Source of the DNA: JAUILH01 sp965230535
GTDB lineage: Bacteria > Bacteroidota > Bacteroidia > Flavobacteriales_D > JAUILH01
Assembly (NCBI GenBank): GCA_965230535.1
Contig: OZ246010.1
Span: 1,674,001 to 1,738,000 of the forward strand
DNA: 64,000 nucleotides
Reading direction: 5' to 3'
This document shows positions 25,718-35,386 of this stretch, piece after piece. Each line of letters opens with the position of its first letter. Position 1 is the first letter of the stretch. The position numbers were made by a program, and so were the translations under genes. The notes below the pieces were generated by a model. That model did no database searches. It saw nothing but the letters and a program-made list of their open reading frames with translations, and was not told the origin of the DNA.

Positions 25718-28700
25718 ATGAAAAAGCTCGTTGTATTTTTCGTCACTATACTTTCAAGTATCCAATTAAGTGCCCAGTTCAAAGAAAATGCCGGACAGGT
25801 TCAAGATGAGAATGGCAATCTCAAACCTGAGGTTTTATTCACCTACCAAGAGAGCAATGCATTTGTCTTCTTCGAAAAAGAACGGATCGTGTTTAAATTC
25901 ATGGATATTCATGATGAAGCTCTTCAATCATTACAACCAGGATCAAAATTGTACGATAGTCTTTTTATGCAAATGACGTATGATTATTCTAGAGTGGATT
26001 TAGAGTTTGAAAATGCCAGCAAGAATCTGAAGATTAGTACACAAGATCAGCAAAGCCATTTCACAAATTACTTTCTAAGTAACAATAGACGTATAACCAA
26101 CGTGAAAAGCTTTAGTAGCCTAACTTATGAAAATGTGTACTCCGACATAGACATCAAGTTTTATGAAAAAGAAGGAGGACTTAAATACGACATCATACTC
26201 GGACCAAATGCCAACATTGAAGACATTAAATTGTTCTATAACGGGGCCAGCAGAATAGAAAAAGAAGGTCAAGGCTTAAAAATTCACACCCCACTAAAAG
26301 TATTAGAAGAACAAATTCCTTTAGCATATATAGAAGGGGAACTTGAGAATGAAGTCTCTGTTGATTATCAAATTAATAATGGTCGTATCCAATTTATAAG
26401 TGAAGCAAAATATACAACATCATTAACAATAGATCCAACCATTTCTTGGTGTACATATTTTGAAAGATCAAGTGGAGCAAGTGGAACTGTCAACTATGAT
26501 TACATTGAAACAGATGCAAGTGGAAACTTATTCTTTGTTTCAACCATGACATCCGGCGACTATCCCATCGTTAATCCTGGTGGTGGCGCGCACAACCAAA
26601 GCTACGGCAGCGGTCAGGACATGTATATTGCTAAATTTGATCCAAACAGAGCACTTGTATGGGCCACATATCTTGGTGGGTCAAGCGGTGATGCAGCTTA
26701 CGGAACAGATCCTATGGCCATCCATGGGAACACATTGCACTTGGTTGGACAAGGAAGCACTGGTTTCCCATTTACAAACGGTGGTGGATATTATCAAACT
26801 TCAGACGGACCAGATTTTTATGCTCGAATCAATAAAAACACCGGAGCTATACAACACTGTACTTATATAACCGGACACAGTATCAACCACCCCTCAATTG
26901 ATGTGAGCAGCACAGGTCAGGTTTTAATAGGGTTTCATACCTACAGCTTTGCGAACCCTCCAATCGTTAATAGAGCTGGTGCTTATAATCAAGCTACTAA
27001 CGGGGGTTTTACAGACCTGTATTTCATGATGTTGAATTCATCTTACAATCAAATATGGGGTACTTTTCTGGGAGGCCCAGGTACAGTAGATGGTTTACAC
27101 TTTGCATTTGATAACAACGACAACATCTTTTTTGTAGCTGATGCCAGTTTTGCTTCAAACGGAACAGGAGGTGAGCACATGGTTAATCCTGGTGGAGGAG
27201 CCTATTTCCAAACAACTGCGGTATCAGAAGACATGATGATTGGGAAGTTCAATACAAATGGTGCATTAGTATGGAACACACTATATGGCGGAAACGCATA
27301 TGATGGTATTGATAGTAGAATGGGAAATGGCAGTAAAATTAGTATCCATCCAACTACAAATGAGGTAATCATCACTGGTGGCACTAATAGTGACAATCTG
27401 CCACTTGTTAACTTGCCAGGAGCTTACAATATCAGTGCTCCCACAGATACCGACCCTAGTGGTGGAAGCTTCTGGGATTTCAATAGTGTTATCCTGAAAT
27501 TTTCTAATAATGGAGTGCTCAATTGGGCCACATATTGGGGTGATAATACAGGAGGAGATTTACTTTACGGAAGTGAGTTTTTAGATTGCGAGAAATTGAT
27601 GTTTTTTGCCAGATCTACTGCAATGACTGGCATTAGTGTTCCAGGTCGTCTGGACAACCCAAGTGGAAGTCAAGCATTTTTATGGGAGGTTGATATTAAC
27701 AACTATTCCCCAGATTGGTCCTCATATTTAGGGAACAACACCCAAACACCTCATTTAGCTTATGCCATGGGAACAAATAGACTGTTCGTTGGACTAAGAA
27801 ATTATGATGCAGCATTGCCAGTTACTAACCCAGGAGGCGGTGCATACTACGATGGAGTTAACAACTCCACTAGTAATTCAAACTACTCGTTCTGGGAATT
27901 GAATATTGTTCCGGGGCCAACTTTATCAAACACAACCATTTGTTCAGGCAATACTGTAACCTTATCTGCTGGAGGGGGAATAGGTGCTCCATACAACTGG
28001 TATACAAGTGCATCTGGAGGCTCTCCAATCCACACGGGCTCCAGTTTTACAACACCAACCCTGACTTCAACCACAACATACTATGTATCCGCTGGGAGTG
28101 GTATTTGCGTGAGCAACAGAATGCCAGTAACGGTAACAGTAATACCTTCACCTGACCCCTCTTGGACAAGCCCAGGAACAGTTTGTGAAGCAGCAGGAAA
28201 CATTAACTTAAATTCTCTCATTACAGGAACCACAGGTGGGTCATGGTCTGGAACCGGTGTTTCCGGATCAACTTTCAATCCATCAGGATTATCCGGATCA
28301 ATTAGCATTACCTATACCGTTGGAACATTACCCTGCCAAGCAACCGAGACACACTCAATTGTTGTTGCTCCTGATGTAAATCCAGCTTGGACAAGTCCGG
28401 GAACAATATGCGAGACGAGTGGAAATATTAACCTAAACTCATTGATATCCGGAACAAGTGGAGGTACATGGTCTGGTACTGGCGTCTCAGGATCCACATT
28501 TAACCCAACCGGGTTATCCGGTTCCATCACAGTTACTTATACTGTTGGAACGGCACCTTGTCAGGAATCATCAGCTCAAAGTATCACAGTCAATCCTGAT
28601 GTTAATCCTGTTTGGTCTCCATCTTCTCCTGTTTGTGAAGCTGCAGGAAACATTAACTTAAACTCATTATTAGGATCTGCAACAACTGGTGGGACCTGGT

Positions 28701-31663
28701 CTGGAACAGGCGTTACAGGATCAACTTTTAACCCATCAGGATTGTCTGGCGCTATCAACATTACCTATACAGTTGGAACTGCACCTTGTCAGGAAACATC
28801 AACCCAAAGTATTACAGTTATTTCGGATGTAAGTCCGGCCTGGACAAGCCCAGGAACGATTTGTGAAGCCAATGGAAATATCAACTTAAACTCATTGATA
28901 TCTGGAACAAGTGGAGGTACGTGGTCCGGAACCGGTGTGTCCGGATCCACGTTCAACCCCACCGGCTTATCTGGTGCAATTAGCATCACTTATACAGTTG
29001 GAACGGCACCTTGCCAGGAATCATCGGCTCAAAACATTACAGTTAATCCGGACGTAAATGCCGTTTGGACCACTCCGGGAACTATCTGCGAATCCAACGG
29101 AAGCATCAACCTAAACTCACATATTGGATCAGCCACAAGCGGCGGAACATGGTCTGGTACTGGAGTAACCGGTAACAATTTTGATCCTTCGGGATTAAGT
29201 GGAAATATCGCTATTACTTACACCGTAGGAACTGCACCTTGTCAGGAAACATCAACTCAAAATATCAATGTGAGTCCTGATGTTGACCCAAGTTGGACAG
29301 ATCCTTCTCCTGTTTGTGAATCAGGAGGCAACGTCAACCTAAATGGTCTGATCACAGGTACACCCGGTGGATCCTGGTCTGGAACAGGTGTAAGCGGAAA
29401 CAACTTTGATCCTTCCGGATTATCTGGTTCGATCTCTATTACCTACACGGTTGGTTCAGGTGCTTGTCAGGAAACGTCAACTATTATGGTGTCGATCACA
29501 AGTACTCCAAACCCGGCTTGGACTAGTCCGGGTACTATTTGTGAAGCTGCCGGAACGCTTAGTTTGAATCCACTTATCACCGGGACCAGCGGGGGGACAT
29601 GGTCTGGAACCGGTGTTAGTGGTACTAACTTTGACCCAACAGGATTATCTGGCTCGGTATCCGTAACCTACACCGTAGGAACCGGAGCCTGTCAACAGAC
29701 ATCTACTCAAGGGATCACCGTTACTCCAGATGTTGATCCTAACTGGACAAATCCGGGAACTGTATGTGATGGAGCAGGAACAGTTAACTTAAACGGATTA
29801 ATTACTGGCACACCGGGAGGAACCTGGTCTGGAACAGGTGTTTCAGGCTCCACTTTTGATCCTTCTGGTCTAAACGGACAAACCATTGCCATTACGTATA
29901 CGGTTGGAACCGCTCCTTGTGTGGAAACATCTGTTCAAAACATCAATGTCCAAAGTGCAGTTACTGCAACATGGACAAATCCGGGAACCATCTGCGGTGG
30001 CGGTGGATCAATTGATTTAAGCACCTACATTACCGGAAGCACGGGAGGTACTTTCTCAGGGTCCGGTGTTACAGGAAATATGTTTGACCCTTCTGCGCTA
30101 AGTGGAAATGTAACCATTACCTATAGCGTTGGATCTGGTGTATGCTCAGACATGCAGGCTCAAACAATTAATGTTATTCCTGACGTAGATCCTACCTGGA
30201 CAAATCCAAGTCCTGTATGTATTGGATCTGGTGTTATTGATTTAAACACACTTGTTACCGGAACAACCGGTGGTGTATGGAGTGGAACCGGAGTAACAGG
30301 TTCGAATTTCGATCCAGCCGGACTTGGCGGACAAACAATTTTAATCACTTACCTGGTTGGTACTGCACCTTGTCAGGAGCAAAGCGTACTTAACGTAAAC
30401 GTAACCAATACTGTTTCTGCTGCATGGAATGCACCAGCTACAGTTTGTGAGAGTGACGCTGTAATAGACCTATCTACATTGATTACGGGGGATCCCGGCG
30501 GGACTTGGAGTGGAACTGGTGTAACCGGTTCGAACTTTGATCCTGCCGGGCTTAGTGGAAACATTAACATCACTTATACTGTAGGGACTGTACCTTGTCA
30601 GGACGTTCAAATGTCTACAGTAAATGTTCTATCTGCCCCAATAGCTCCAACTGTAAGTTCTATTAACGATACTATTTGTGAAGGTGACACTACCAGCATT
30701 ATCGCTTCTGGTTCAGGAACAGGTATCACTTACGAAATTTATGACGCCATGACGGGGGGAACTAATCTTGGTCAGGCACCATTAGTGATGTCTCCTTCAA
30801 GCACGACAACCTATTACATTGAAGCTGTGAACTCAAATAACTGTGCAAATATTGGTGGACGTGTTCCGGTAACCATTGTCGTTGAAGCACTTCCTATTGC
30901 AGATGCAGGTACTGACCAAACAGTTTGTCCAGGAGATGTTGTAAACCTTCTGGCAAGTGGTGGAACAGGATACAACTGGGACCACGGGGATATGACTGCC
31001 GCCAGTACAATCACTGCCACAAGCACTCAATATTATTATGTGACTGTAAGCAATGCCAATTGCAGCGCAAGAGATAGTGTATTGATCACTGTGAACACAC
31101 CTGGAACCGTAACAGCAGTAAATGACAATGCAAATGGTACTTCCGGAGATCCTATTTCCACTGATGTAAGTGCTAATGATTCAGGAGATCCAAATACCGT
31201 TAGTATTATTAACGGACCATTCAATGGTACTGCCAATACAAGCTCAGGCATTATCAATTATACATCAAATGCAAATTATGTTGGAATGGATAGCGTGATC
31301 TATCAAATTTGTGATGCTATTTGTACCAATATTTGTGATACCGCAACTCTCTACATTAGTGTAGAGCAAGGTATCGACATCACAGTTCCAACAGGATTTA
31401 CGCCTAATGGAGACGGCATTAACGAAACCTTAGTGATTCAAGGTCTCTCACAACACCCAAAGAACACATTGTTGATCTATAACAGGTGGGGAGATCTGGT
31501 TTTCTCTGCTGAACCGTATAACAACGACTGGAATGGTCAAAGTGAAAAAGCGCTCTATGGCGACAGAGTTGTTGATGGTACTTACTTCTATATTCTTACC
31601 TATGAAGATGCTTCAAATGAAGTTATCAAGTTGAACGGTTATGTTGAGGTGAAATCTAAATAA
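25718..31663 (+). CDS. Giant T9SS type B cargo with 11 Ig-like repeats (1981 aa)
   Basis: Signal peptide (MKKLVVFFVTILSSIQLSAQ), then a DUF7948-type N-terminal domain (about 20-245, FKENAGQVQDENGNLKPEVLF) and SBBP-like beta-propeller repeats (about 250-725, WATYLGGSSGDAAYG, VWNTLYGGNAYDG). A CHU-type Ig domain precedes eleven tandem repeats of about 75 aa (about 810-1640) with WTSPGTIC...GGTWSGTGVSG...YTVGTAPCQE, two cysteines each. Two more Ig-like domains, a cadherin-like domain (DVSANDSGDPNTVSI) and the type B sorting domain (TPNGDGINETL, YNRWGDLVFSAEPYNNDW) end the protein. It should be a long filamentous surface adhesin exported by the T9SS. First gene of cassette 1; its last 330 residues closely match those of the next gene. 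Confidence 0.88.
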   Translation: MKKLVVFFVTILSSIQLSAQFKENAGQVQDENGNLKPEVLFTYQESNAFVFFEKERIVFKFMDIHDEALQSLQPGSKLYDSLFMQMTYDYSRVDLEFENASKNLKISTQDQQSHFTNYFLSNNRRITNVKSFSSLTYENVYSDIDIKFYEKEGGLKYDIILGPNANIEDIKLFYNGASRIEKEGQGLKIHTPLKVLEEQIPLAYIEGELENEVSVDYQINNGRIQFISEAKYTTSLTIDPTISWCTYFERSSGASGTVNYDYIETDASGNLFFVSTMTSGDYPIVNPGGGAHNQSYGSGQDMYIAKFDPNRALVWATYLGGSSGDAAYGTDPMAIHGNTLHLVGQGSTGFPFTNGGGYYQTSDGPDFYARINKNTGAIQHCTYITGHSINHPSIDVSSTGQVLIGFHTYSFANPPIVNRAGAYNQATNGGFTDLYFMMLNSSYNQIWGTFLGGPGTVDGLHFAFDNNDNIFFVADASFASNGTGGEHMVNPGGGAYFQTTAVSEDMMIGKFNTNGALVWNTLYGGNAYDGIDSRMGNGSKISIHPTTNEVIITGGTNSDNLPLVNLPGAYNISAPTDTDPSGGSFWDFNSVILKFSNNGVLNWATYWGDNTGGDLLYGSEFLDCEKLMFFARSTAMTGISVPGRLDNPSGSQAFLWEVDINNYSPDWSSYLGNNTQTPHLAYAMGTNRLFVGLRNYDAALPVTNPGGGAYYDGVNNSTSNSNYSFWELNIVPGPTLSNTTICSGNTVTLSAGGGIGAPYNWYTSASGGSPIHTGSSFTTPTLTSTTTYYVSAGSGICVSNRMPVTVTVIPSPDPSWTSPGTVCEAAGNINLNSLITGTTGGSWSGTGVSGSTFNPSGLSGSISITYTVGTLPCQATETHSIVVAPDVNPAWTSPGTICETSGNINLNSLISGTSGGTWSGTGVSGSTFNPTGLSGSITVTYTVGTAPCQESSAQSITVNPDVNPVWSPSSPVCEAAGNINLNSLLGSATTGGTWSGTGVTGSTFNPSGLSGAINITYTVGTAPCQETSTQSITVISDVSPAWTSPGTICEANGNINLNSLISGTSGGTWSGTGVSGSTFNPTGLSGAISITYTVGTAPCQESSAQNITVNPDVNAVWTTPGTICESNGSINLNSHIGSATSGGTWSGTGVTGNNFDPSGLSGNIAITYTVGTAPCQETSTQNINVSPDVDPSWTDPSPVCESGGNVNLNGLITGTPGGSWSGTGVSGNNFDPSGLSGSISITYTVGSGACQETSTIMVSITSTPNPAWTSPGTICEAAGTLSLNPLITGTSGGTWSGTGVSGTNFDPTGLSGSVSVTYTVGTGACQQTSTQGITVTPDVDPNWTNPGTVCDGAGTVNLNGLITGTPGGTWSGTGVSGSTFDPSGLNGQTIAITYTVGTAPCVETSVQNINVQSAVTATWTNPGTICGGGGSIDLSTYITGSTGGTFSGSGVTGNMFDPSALSGNVTITYSVGSGVCSDMQAQTINVIPDVDPTWTNPSPVCIGSGVIDLNTLVTGTTGGVWSGTGVTGSNFDPAGLGGQTILITYLVGTAPCQEQSVLNVNVTNTVSAAWNAPATVCESDAVIDLSTLITGDPGGTWSGTGVTGSNFDPAGLSGNINITYTVGTVPCQDVQMSTVNVLSAPIAPTVSSINDTICEGDTTSIIASGSGTGITYEIYDAMTGGTNLGQAPLVMSPSSTTTYYIEAVNSNNCANIGGRVPVTIVVEALPIADAGTDQTVCPGDVVNLLASGGTGYNWDHGDMTAASTITATSTQYYYVTVSNANCSARDSVLITVNTPGTVTAVNDNANGTSGDPISTDVSANDSGDPNTVSIINGPFNGTANTSSGIINYTSNANYVGMDSVIYQICDAICTNICDTATLYISVEQGIDITVPTGFTPNGDGINETLVIQGLSQHPKNTLLIYNRWGDLVFSAEPYNNDWNGQSEKALYGDRVVDGTYFYILTYEDASNEVIKLNGYVEVKSK
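28145..30640 (+). repeat. Eleven in-frame tandem repeats of about 225 bp
   Basis: The codon for the Trp of WTSPG recurs at 28163, 28388 and so on to 30425, mean spacing about 226 bp. Copies 2 and 4 are especially close in DNA as well as protein. The frame is kept throughout, so this is a coding array, not a CRISPR or satellite. Each unit encodes a probable Ig-like fold with one cysteine pair. Confidence 0.9.
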
Positions 31664-31674
31664 AGACAAGCCCT

Positions 31675-34600
31675 ATGAAAACCCAACTTACACGCACACT
31701 TATTGTAATGGTTGGCCTTCTGGTATCAATTACCGGATATGGCCAGCCTTTTACAGAAATCACTAAGATTCTCGCATCTGATGCTGCTGCTTCTTCGCAA
31801 CATGGTTTTACTTCAGACATTCATGGCGATTATGCCGTGGTAGGGAGTCCCTTGCATGGTGGATCTGGTGCAGCCTATATTTACTATAGAAATCAAGGCG
31901 GTACCGATAACTGGGGAGAAGTCATTAAACTTACAGCATTCGATCAGGCCGTAGACGACCGATATGGTTTTAACGTAAGTATCCATGGCACATATGTTGC
32001 CATAGGCTCTATGTGGGATGATGATGATGGAAGCTACTCAGGATCTGTTTATTTGTATGAAAAGGATCAGGGTGGTGTGAACAACTGGGGCTTGGTAAAA
32101 AAGATTACTCCCAGTGATGGAGGCGCTTTTAAAGGTTTTGGTCTACAGGTTAGTCTGTCCGCTACAGAATTAATTGTAGGAGCCAACGAAAGCTTCATGC
32201 CCAGCGGTGGCTTTTTCAATCCTATTGGTCCGGGAGCCGCATACATTTTTAGCATCAACCAGGGTGGAGCCAACAATTGGGGAGAAGTCAAAAAATTAAC
32301 CGCAAGTGATGGCAGTGTGGGAGATCAATTCGCCTTCGTAGATATTGACGGAGATATTGCCGTAGTTGGAGCCTGGAACAAGAACAGTTTAAATGGAGGC
32401 GCATACATCTACAGTAGAAACTCAGGAGGTGCAAACAACTGGGGTCAGATCAAAATTCTGGGACCGTCGGTTGGTGGATTTGCCGGATATGGAACTTCCG
32501 TTGGTGTATCCGGGTCAAACGTTTTGATTGGATCATATTATGAGAGCGGTGGTACCGGAGCGGCCTACGTTTACGGACAAAATCAAGGAGGCGCAAACAA
32601 CTGGGGTCTTACAAAGAAAATTAATTCTCCGGCAACTGTATCTTCAAACGAATGGTTCGGAGTTTCGGTAAGTATCAATAATGACAAAGCCCTCATTGGC
32701 GCTCACGGAACCTCAACCACCTTCACCAACGGAGAATGTTATGTCTTCGAACAAAACCAAGGAGGCGCCAATAATTGGGGACAAACTCAAATGCTTACCG
32801 CAAGTGATGCTGCTACCTATGACTATTTCGGTTCTTCTGTATCCATCAATGGCAATCAATTAGTAATTGGAGCTTATGGAAATGATGACAATGGATCGGA
32901 AAGTGGTTCAGCTTATATTTTCAGCAACTGTGCTTCAAGCCCTGCCACTTCTATTAACACGAGCAGCAATCCTGTTTGTGCCGGCACATCAGTCACATTA
33001 TCTGTTGTAGGAGGTGCACTTGGAACAGGTGGAAGCTGGGAATGGTATACCGGAAGCTGTGGTGGTACATCAGTCGGAACCGGAACCAGTATCTCAGTTA
33101 CACCAAGTACCACAACTACCTACTACGTGAGAGCGGAAGCGCCATGTGGAAACAGCGTATGTACCTCTGTCACTGTAAATGTTAATACGGTTTCAACAGC
33201 TCCAACTTCAATCACTGCTACTTCCGATTGTAGCACAGGAAATACAACTTTAACTGTAAATGGCGGTTCTCTTGGAACAGGTGGAAGTTGGGAATGGTAT
33301 ACCGGAAGTTGCGGTGGTACCCCAGCTGGATCAGGATCCAGTATTTCAGTTAACCCACCTACAACAACAACTTATTTTGTAAGAGCAGAAGACGCTTGTG
33401 GAAACACAACCTGTCAATCGGTTTCCGTACCTAATCTACCAACGAGTGCACCAGATGCAACATGGACTGATCCAAGTACATCCGGAACAGTGTGTGAGGC
33501 AGGAGGAAGCATTAACCTCAACGCATTAATTACGGGTACGACTGGTGGAACATGGTCTGGCACAGGTGTCACAGGCTCAACTTTTGACCCATCTGGCCTA
33601 ACAGGATCTGTTACCATTACCTACACGGTAGGACCGGCCCCATGTACCGATATGGCATCACACACCTTTACTGTTCAACCGGATGTTGACCCAGCCTGGA
33701 CTTCTCCAGGGAATATTTGCGGAAATAGTGGTTCAATCAACTTAAACTCATTAATCACAGGTACAACTGGAGGAACATGGTCCGGGCCAGGTGTGAGCGG
33801 CAATACTTTTGATCCCTCGGCACAATCCGGAAATGTAACCATTACATATACAGTTGGAACGGCGCCTTGCGAAGAAACACAAAACCACACATTCAATGTA
33901 AACCCGGATGTTGACCCTACATGGACCAATCCTTCACCAGTATGTGTCATCGCTGGTACTGTTGACCTAAGCACATTGATTACCGGAACAACAGGCGGAA
34001 GTTTCTCAGGTACTGGTGTTACGGGTAGCACATTTGACCCGACCGGGCTCGCAGGACAAACAACTTCAATTACTTACACTGTGGGAACAGCTCCATGTGA
34101 AGAGCAATCAACACTTAATGTGAACGTCACAAATATTGTGAGCGCTGCCTGGAACGCGCCTACTTCAATTTGCGAAAGCGATAGTCCGGTGGATTTAAAT
34201 ACTTTGATTACAGGAGATACTGGCGGAACATGGTCCGGCACAGGTGTCTCAGGCTCAACATTTAACCCATCTGGTCAGTCAGGTTCTGTAACAATAACCT
34301 ATGAAGTTGGAGCCGCAGGATGTCTTGATTCTCAGGCCTCATCAGTGACTATTTTAGCCGCTCCGGGAGTTCCAACAGTGAGTGTGGTTAACGACACTAT
34401 CTGTGAAGGAGATAATACCATGATCAACGCTTCAGGTTCGGGAACCGGAATCACTTATAATGTATATGACAGCGCCACAGGAGGCACACTTCTTGGTCAA
34501 ACACCTTTATCCGTTAACCCAAGTTCTAATACATCCTATTTTGTTGAGGCCATCAATGCCAATAATTGTGTGAACGCAGGTGGCAGAGTTCAAATCGACA

Positions 34601-35385
34601 TTACTGTTATCGCTATTCCAACGGCAGATGCGGGTGCAGATCAAACCATTTGTCCTGGTGATGTAGCTAATTTACTGGCTTCCGGAGGAACAAATTACAA
34701 TTGGGATCATGGTGACATGACAGCTGCATCTACAGTTTCTCCTACATCAAGTACTTACTACTATGTGACAGTGAGTAATTGGAACTGTTCAGAAAGAGAC
34801 AGTGTATTGATCACCATTCTTGGACCAGGGTCAGGACTGGCAGTAGATGATAATACCACAACCACCACAGGTACTGCAGTTACTTTTGATGTAAGCGCAA
34901 ATGATTTGGGAGATCCAAATTCAGTCACCATTATACAAGGACCAGCTAATGGAACTGCCTCCAGTTTAACGGGAGACATTACTTACAACCCAGCTTCTGG
35001 TTTCTCAGGAATAGATTCAGTTCAGTACACCATTTGTGATCAAACTTGTACTGCAATTTGTGATACAGCAACATTATACGTTACCGTTCAGGATGACATC
35101 TCCATTAAGGTACCTTCGGGAATTACGCCAAATGGAGATGGCATCAACGATTATCTGGTAATCCATGGCATTGAGCAGGTAGATGATCCTGAACTTATGA
35201 TTTATAATAGATGGGGAGATCTTGTTTTCTCCGCCAATCCATACAACAACAACTGGAATGGCCAGAGTGAAAAGTCACTCTATGGCGACAAGGTTGTAGA
35301 TGGAACCTACTTCTACATTTTCACTTACTCAAAAAATAATGAACCAAATAAACTCAATGGCTACGTTGAGGTAAAATCAAAATAA
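31675..35385 (+). CDS. Giant T9SS type B cargo with FG-GAP propeller (1236 aa)
   Basis: Signal peptide (MKTQLTRTLIVMVGLLVSITGYGQ). Residues about 25-420 form FG-GAP-like blades, each with HGDYAVVGSPLHGGSGAAYIY-type strands and the motif NQGGANNWG. Two GGSLGTGGSWEWYTGSCGG repeats (about 425-585) and four WTxPGxxC repeats (about 594-892) follow, then two Ig-like domains, a cadherin-like domain (DVSANDLGDPNSVTI) and a type B sorting domain (TPNGDGINDYL, YNRWGDLVFSANPYNNNW). Integrin-like FG-GAP heads often bind ligands, so this may be the adhesive tip partner of the preceding cargo. It starts 11 nt after that gene and one base before porP, all in one operon. Confidence 0.87.
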   Translation: MKTQLTRTLIVMVGLLVSITGYGQPFTEITKILASDAAASSQHGFTSDIHGDYAVVGSPLHGGSGAAYIYYRNQGGTDNWGEVIKLTAFDQAVDDRYGFNVSIHGTYVAIGSMWDDDDGSYSGSVYLYEKDQGGVNNWGLVKKITPSDGGAFKGFGLQVSLSATELIVGANESFMPSGGFFNPIGPGAAYIFSINQGGANNWGEVKKLTASDGSVGDQFAFVDIDGDIAVVGAWNKNSLNGGAYIYSRNSGGANNWGQIKILGPSVGGFAGYGTSVGVSGSNVLIGSYYESGGTGAAYVYGQNQGGANNWGLTKKINSPATVSSNEWFGVSVSINNDKALIGAHGTSTTFTNGECYVFEQNQGGANNWGQTQMLTASDAATYDYFGSSVSINGNQLVIGAYGNDDNGSESGSAYIFSNCASSPATSINTSSNPVCAGTSVTLSVVGGALGTGGSWEWYTGSCGGTSVGTGTSISVTPSTTTTYYVRAEAPCGNSVCTSVTVNVNTVSTAPTSITATSDCSTGNTTLTVNGGSLGTGGSWEWYTGSCGGTPAGSGSSISVNPPTTTTYFVRAEDACGNTTCQSVSVPNLPTSAPDATWTDPSTSGTVCEAGGSINLNALITGTTGGTWSGTGVTGSTFDPSGLTGSVTITYTVGPAPCTDMASHTFTVQPDVDPAWTSPGNICGNSGSINLNSLITGTTGGTWSGPGVSGNTFDPSAQSGNVTITYTVGTAPCEETQNHTFNVNPDVDPTWTNPSPVCVIAGTVDLSTLITGTTGGSFSGTGVTGSTFDPTGLAGQTTSITYTVGTAPCEEQSTLNVNVTNIVSAAWNAPTSICESDSPVDLNTLITGDTGGTWSGTGVSGSTFNPSGQSGSVTITYEVGAAGCLDSQASSVTILAAPGVPTVSVVNDTICEGDNTMINASGSGTGITYNVYDSATGGTLLGQTPLSVNPSSNTSYFVEAINANNCVNAGGRVQIDITVIAIPTADAGADQTICPGDVANLLASGGTNYNWDHGDMTAASTVSPTSSTYYYVTVSNWNCSERDSVLITILGPGSGLAVDDNTTTTTGTAVTFDVSANDLGDPNSVTIIQGPANGTASSLTGDITYNPASGFSGIDSVQYTICDQTCTAICDTATLYVTVQDDISIKVPSGITPNGDGINDYLVIHGIEQVDDPELMIYNRWGDLVFSANPYNNNWNGQSEKSLYGDKVVDGTYFYIFTYSKNNEPNKLNGYVEVKSK
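33455..34350 (+). repeat. Four WTxPGxxC coding repeats
   Basis: The unit is the same approximately 75-residue Ig-like module as in the preceding gene, with GGTWSGTGV, GSTFDPSGL and YTVGTAPC motifs. Two imperfect copies of a second module (EWYTGSCGG) lie just upstream at about 32950-33430. Confidence 0.85.
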
Positions 35386-35386
35386 G

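Noticed and set aside
28145..30640. Regular direct repeats considered as a CRISPR or satellite array
   Set aside because: The period of about 225 bp is far too long for CRISPR, there are no unique spacers, and one reading frame stays open through all units.
27883..31257. A series of minus-strand open frames of 60-120 codons across the giant cargo genes
   Set aside because: They recur with the repeats on the other strand, are rich in Pro and Val as expected from reversed Gly/Thr codons, and have no signal peptide or recognisable motif; the plus-strand reading is clearly coding.
25718..35385. Possibility that the 1981-aa and 1236-aa genes are one gene split by a frameshift
   Set aside because: Each has its own signal peptide and its own complete type B sorting domain, with a stop and an ATG between them.
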